A DNA stretch of 64,000 nucleotides from Roseivirga sp. E12 (lineage in GTDB: Bacteria; Bacteroidota; Bacteroidia; Cytophagales; Cyclobacteriaceae), in NCBI RefSeq assembly GCF_017592825.1, contig NZ_JAGFMD010000004.1, positions 62,001 to 126,000 of the forward strand. Direction: 5' to 3'. The notes under the pieces are model-generated. The model saw nothing but the letters and a program-made list of their open reading frames with translations, had not been told where the DNA came from and searched no databases. Positions 63,632-64,000 of this stretch are shown piece by piece (the first letter of the stretch is position 1; each line of letters begins with the position of its first letter). The position numbers and the translations under genes are program-made.

Positions 63632-64000
63632 TTATCGGGAAGTCACAGAAATAATAGTGACCAACAACGAAACTACAGAAATGCCAATGGTAAGATTTTG
63701 AGCATTGTTTCTATTTATCTTTGCTTTGAGAGGATCCACCAGAATCATATCACCAGGTAACAAGAATAAGTGATCCGAGCTTAACACATTTGGGTCTGTG
63801 AGGTCAAACCAAAAACTCTTTGTTTGACCCTCGATATTTCTGAGTAACCTGACTCGTGTTCTATCAGCGAAATCTGTTAAGTCTCCTGCGTTTGCGAGCG
63901 CATGAAAAAGAGTATAATCTGTATCAAATATATATTGAGTACCAGGAATGTTAACTTCCCCAATTACATTCACTCTGAAATTGCTCAACTTTACTGACAC
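63632..64000 (-). CDS. Polysaccharide export protein (Wza-like), 5' end cut by window
   Basis: The last 122 residues of an outer-membrane or periplasmic polysaccharide export protein. An SLBB domain is seen (VIGEVNIPGTQYIFDTDYTLFHALANAGDLTDFADRTRVRLLR begins with VIGEVNIPG; then LLPGDMILVDP), followed by a C-terminal membrane helix (NLTIGISVVSLLVTIISV). The frame is open to the window end, so the start lies beyond 64000. It ends three bases before the Wzc-like start and is the first gene of the locus seen here. Confidence 0.88.
   Translation of the reverse strand: MSVKLSNFRVNVIGEVNIPGTQYIFDTDYTLFHALANAGDLTDFADRTRVRLLRNIEGQTKSFWFDLTDPNVLSSDHLFLLPGDMILVDPLKAKINRNNAQNLTIGISVVSLLVTIISVTSR

Noticed and set aside
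1-64000. CRISPR arrays, IS elements, tRNA or rRNA genes
   Set aside because: No regularly spaced repeats, transposase genes or RNA gene signatures were recognised on reading either strand.

Overview
Organism: the window looks like a chromosomal segment of a marine-type Bacteroidota, most likely order Cytophagales. The signs are a PorQ-type type IX secretion protein, the family mix (PadR with prefix-domain FtsX permease, 7TM-AraC regulator, Wza/Wzc/Wzx/Wzy polysaccharide locus), AT-rich DNA and the lack of clear Shine-Dalgarno sequences. No rRNA, tRNA, IS element or CRISPR array was seen. Layout 1 (1-12.8 kb) is housekeeping and mixed genes: the 3' part of lon, porQ, hslU, a SixA-like phosphatase, a cold-shock protein, an aldo/keto reductase, a PadR regulator with an FtsX/MacB-like permease, a CPBP protease, an AraC-type regulator and a binding protein of the ABC-transporter type that lacks a signal peptide. 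Layout 2 (12.9-14.6 kb) holds a phage-tail-collar (MdpB-like) protein and a formyltransferase-like protein. Layout 3 (14.8-36.8 kb) is the most interesting part. I read it as a large, rearranged lasso-peptide biosynthetic locus of the paeninodin/pseudomycoidin type. All parts are present: B2 leader protease (14791-15240), HPr-kinase-like peptide kinase (24945-25853), cyclase C (26710-28593), a small precursor A (28607-28783) ending in Tyr-Asn-Ser, the PqqD-like leader-binding protein B1 (28794-29072, convergent), a nucleotidyltransferase-like protein N (33735-34958) and ABC exporter D (34995-36773). Two paralogous sulfotransferases flank the kinase. Five proteins with Fe(II)/2-oxoglutarate oxygenase-like signatures, a YkgJ-type cysteine cluster protein, a methyltransferase, a glycosyltransferase, an SGNH hydrolase, an SdpA/SdpB-like pair and a permease fused to FG-GAP/UnbV repeats lie among the core genes. 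The product could be a phosphorylated, and possibly sulfated or hydroxylated, lasso peptide; the tailoring assignments are inference. Layout 4 (36.8-64 kb) is one long leftward exopolysaccharide/capsule locus. In transcription order it has a Wza-like export protein (cut by the window end), Wzc-like tyrosine autokinase, Wzx flippase, a methyltransferase, four asparagine-synthase-like amidotransferases interleaved with seven GT4 and one GT2 glycosyltransferases, an FkbM methyltransferase, a Wzy polymerase, a CapK/PaaK-like adenylating protein, a sugar epimerase/reductase and a WecA/WbpL-like initiating phosphoglycosyltransferase. The lasso N and D genes lie directly downstream on the same strand. 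No gene-free stretch exceeds 300 bases except 29073-29409, which is described as its own entry.
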